7,233 bases of DNA from an uncultured bacterium (GTDB lineage: Bacteria; Cyanobacteriota; Vampirovibrionia; Gastranaerophilales; Gastranaerophilaceae): contig USJT01000050.1 of assembly GCA_900555175.1 (NCBI GenBank), positions 1 through 7,233 of the forward strand. The letters are read 5' to 3'. The notes under the pieces were generated by a model, which did not search any database, had not been told where the DNA came from, and worked only from the letters and a program-made list of their open reading frames with translations. The position numbers were made by a program, and so were the translations under genes. Of this stretch, positions 5,340 to 7,233 are shown one piece after another; position 1 is the first letter of the stretch; each line of letters begins with the position of its first letter.

Positions 5340-6932
5340 TTATTTCTTTTCATTTGAATAATCTGCAGTTCCTGGGAATGCGTTAGAACCTGTTATTTTT
5401 CTCGTAATCCAGTATTGGATTTTCGGGATAAAGGTTGATAAAAATGCTGCTGAAATTACAAAACCTAAGCCCCAGTTGAAGGCGTTTTTCGCATAGTTTG
5501 TTCTGCAAGCTTTGTCGAGAAGTTCTTTTGTAATTTCTCCGTTTTTAGCTTTTTTGATTACAGATTCTACATAGCTTTCTATTTCGTTTTGTTTTTTGAT
5601 AAATGTTTCGTTTGAAATAAAGCTTAGAGGTTTGTCAAATACAGGTTCTGAGATTTTTCCTGTGAACAAGTTTTGATCTGATGTTGAGCATGTAAATACA
5701 TTTTTCAAGAATTCAGGAAGATTTACTGCACCTTCTTTAAATACGTTCAAAATTTGTCTTTCTGTAATTATTTCCTGACCTGCTCTTTCAGGTTGTAATT
5801 TTGCCATTTTTCTTGCGTTTGTTTCAAATTTAGAAATATCAACGTTCTGATATTTAGCTTTTACATCCTTCAACAGTTCGGCAAATTTATTAATTTCAAC
5901 AGTGCCGTTTCCTTCTCTCAAGGCTTTTGCAATATCTTTTGTTATGTAGCTTTGATTATCAGGGTTGCCGAGAACTGCTTTTCTAAAGTTTTCAACACTC
6001 ATTTTTCCGCTTTGTTCTTGTTCTAGTACGGATTTCATTAAATCTGTTGTTTGTTTCGCAGCTATCGGGTCTAATCTTGTGCCTTTACCATCTTGGATTT
6101 TGTTCAAAAGATAAGCAATTACAGGCATGTTGAACATGTAGAAATAGCTTGATGAAATATCTCTGAACAATACTTCCGTACGTTCGTGGCTGTTTCTTGC
6201 ACATACGCCTCTACCAATCCATACGCCCATATCTGTTGATAAAAGTCCGTATTTCGGATTGTTTTCAAAACTGTATGCCAAAGACATTAACGTTTGTGGT
6301 GAAATTGCACCGAAGGATACATCTTTGTTCTTGTTTAAGAATTCATCCATTGTATATCGGTGTTGTAAATAGTTTGGTACGGTATTGTTATTAGAACCTT
6401 GTTTATTATTTTGTTGAGGGGTTGTTTTTTGTTTTTTAAGAATATATTTTGTGATTGCCTGATTTGTTTTCGGTAATACAAGTCCTACAAGACAGTTTGC
6501 CAAGATAATACTTGTCATTACTTTGCCGAATTTATATTTAGCAATTAATTTTTCAGCATTTTCAGGGTTTAATTTAATTTTATCCGCAAATTTTTTCATA
6601 TAGTTTGCGAATGGATTTCTTACGGCATCTTTTCCTGTATCAAAGTTGGTTTCAGGAAGTTTGAGAAGTTTTTTGCCTACAAATTTGTCGATTAGACCAT
6701 TGAATAAAGGAACTCCGCTAAACCAAAATGCTGCACCAAGCATTTCTTCAGTAAGTCTTTCTCTTGCTTCGGTGTAGCCGCCACGTTTGTGAGCTTGATA
6801 TGTTCTGCCGATTTCAACGCAAGCTTCCAATAAAATTACCGGGGCAATAGAACGGCTTGCAAGTCCCTTTACAAACTTTCTACCGTAACTAAAATCTTTT
6901 AATGTTTGATTTTGAGGAATTTTTATGCTCAT
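5340..6932 (-). CDS. Uncharacterised membrane-associated protein, 530 aa
   Basis: I do not recognise a named family. The ATG at 6930-6932 has AGGA about 11 nt upstream. Hydrophobic stretches lie near residues 66-81, 137-155, 262-276 and 484-504; the second and last are the best membrane helices. A Gln/Asn-rich linker (about 170-190) leads to SFGA (206-209) inside VSFGAIS. An HER triplet lies at 249-251, followed by the hydrophobic YFYMFNMPVIAYLL stretch. Residues 280-480 are mostly charged and helical, and the C-terminus carries WITRKITG (508-515). The HER-to-hydrophobic spacing and the W-[I/L]-T-R-K-x-x-G motif recur in the interrupted gene at 327-2730, suggesting a distant relationship. It converges on upp and is divergent from the partial gene at 7126. 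No promoter could be identified with confidence. Confidence 0.75.
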   Translation of the reverse strand: MSIKIPQNQTLKDFSYGRKFVKGLASRSIAPVILLEACVEIGRTYQAHKRGGYTEARERLTEEMLGAAFWFSGVPLFNGLIDKFVGKKLLKLPETNFDTGKDAVRNPFANYMKKFADKIKLNPENAEKLIAKYKFGKVMTSIILANCLVGLVLPKTNQAITKYILKKQKTTPQQNNKQGSNNNTVPNYLQHRYTMDEFLNKNKDVSFGAISPQTLMSLAYSFENNPKYGLLSTDMGVWIGRGVCARNSHERTEVLFRDISSSYFYMFNMPVIAYLLNKIQDGKGTRLDPIAAKQTTDLMKSVLEQEQSGKMSVENFRKAVLGNPDNQSYITKDIAKALREGNGTVEINKFAELLKDVKAKYQNVDISKFETNARKMAKLQPERAGQEIITERQILNVFKEGAVNLPEFLKNVFTCSTSDQNLFTGKISEPVFDKPLSFISNETFIKKQNEIESYVESVIKKAKNGEITKELLDKACRTNYAKNAFNWGLGFVISAAFLSTFIPKIQYWITRKITGSNAFPGTADYSNEKK

Positions 6933-7125
6933 AAGAATTTTTTTCCTGCATATTTTAATAGCTCTGAATATTTATTTTTGCTTTATAATATATACTTGTT
7001 AATAATTTGTTACAGTATAAGTGTCATTTTACCACTAATTAAGTTTTGTTAAAATTATTCGATAAATTGACAATGTTTTTTATTCAGTGTTTTTGATAAA
7101 ATAGAAATAGAAGGTGTGTGTAATT
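6933..7125. other. Divergent intergenic region, 193 nt, very AT-rich
   Basis: This spacer must hold the promoters for both flanking genes. A perfect TTGACA (plus strand, 7067-7072) lies 53 nt before the gene at 7126, but the nearest -10-like sequences are badly spaced: TTTGAT at 7092 leaves 19 nt, and TAAAAT at 7097 leaves 24 nt. On the minus strand several TATA-rich stretches near 6983-6994 could serve the 530-aa gene. I see no coding sequence or convincing hairpin. Confidence 0.4.
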
Positions 7126-7233
7126 ATGCAAGTAAATTCTGTTAACAATAGTAATTTAAACCAGACTGCAAAATTAAACAAAGATAATGGTAATAAGAAA
7201 AAAGAGTTAAAAATTAAAGCGGGAGTTGCTGCG
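7126..7233 (+). CDS. Hypothetical protein, 5' end only
   Basis: Thirty-six codons are visible before the window ends. The product begins MQVNSVNNSNLNQTAKL, a polar Asn-rich start, then a Lys-rich stretch (about 23-31) and KAGVAA at the edge, which may open a hydrophobic segment. AAGGTG (7111-7116) lies 9 nt before the ATG at 7126, and no other start is better placed. The polar N-terminus followed by a possible hydrophobic segment resembles the layout of the 466-aa protein in this window, but too little is visible to assign a family. Confidence 0.6.
   Translation, partial: MQVNSVNNSNLNQTAKLNKDNGNKKKELKIKAGVAA

Noticed and set aside
7067..7102. Promoter with a perfect TTGACA for the gene at 7126
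   Set aside because: No -10 lies at 16-18 nt; the best candidates are at 19 nt (weak) or 24 nt. It is mentioned in the intergenic entry but not called.

Overview
The window is AT-rich, densely coded bacterial DNA that uses the standard genetic code. It looks chromosomal, with housekeeping genes set among large lineage-type membrane proteins. The best guess is a gut non-photosynthetic cyanobacterial relative (Gastranaerophilales/Melainabacteria). The guess rests on an omega-like subunit with the cyanobacterial-type NRY core and on large hydrophobic proteins carrying short F-[K/G]-[G/A] motifs. It is an inference from protein style, not a search result.

Layout. On the minus strand from the left edge: a truncated small protein (1-320) follows 6 nt after a two-piece gene (327-2730). 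That gene reads as one approximately 785-residue protein interrupted near 1284-1332. Next on the same strand come a trimeric-type purine nucleoside phosphorylase (2821-3621), a stem-loop terminator (3682-3721) and a probable RNA polymerase omega subunit (3731-3973). Divergent promoters at 4004-4062 separate these from a plus-strand pair: an MCE/MlaD-type lipid-binding protein (4069-4701) overlapping uracil phosphoribosyltransferase (4670-5320). Converging on that pair is a 530-residue membrane protein (5340-6932, minus). A 193-nt divergent spacer separates it from the start of another gene running off the right edge (7126 onward, plus).

Function. The recognisable genes cover purine and pyrimidine salvage (PNP, Upp), transcription (omega) and envelope lipid transport (MlaD). 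The interrupted protein and the 530-residue protein have no function I can name. They do share sequence marks, and the interrupted protein contains an internally duplicated membrane module. I read them as distant members of one lineage-restricted membrane protein group.

The most notable signals are three. First, a 9-bp direct repeat 46 bp apart sits exactly at the break in the large gene, and collapsing it restores one frame with a single TAA. Second, the internal duplication spans the two halves of that gene. Third, the promoter geometry at mlaD predicts a leaderless transcript. I found no CRISPR array, tRNA, rRNA, transposase or complete mobile element.
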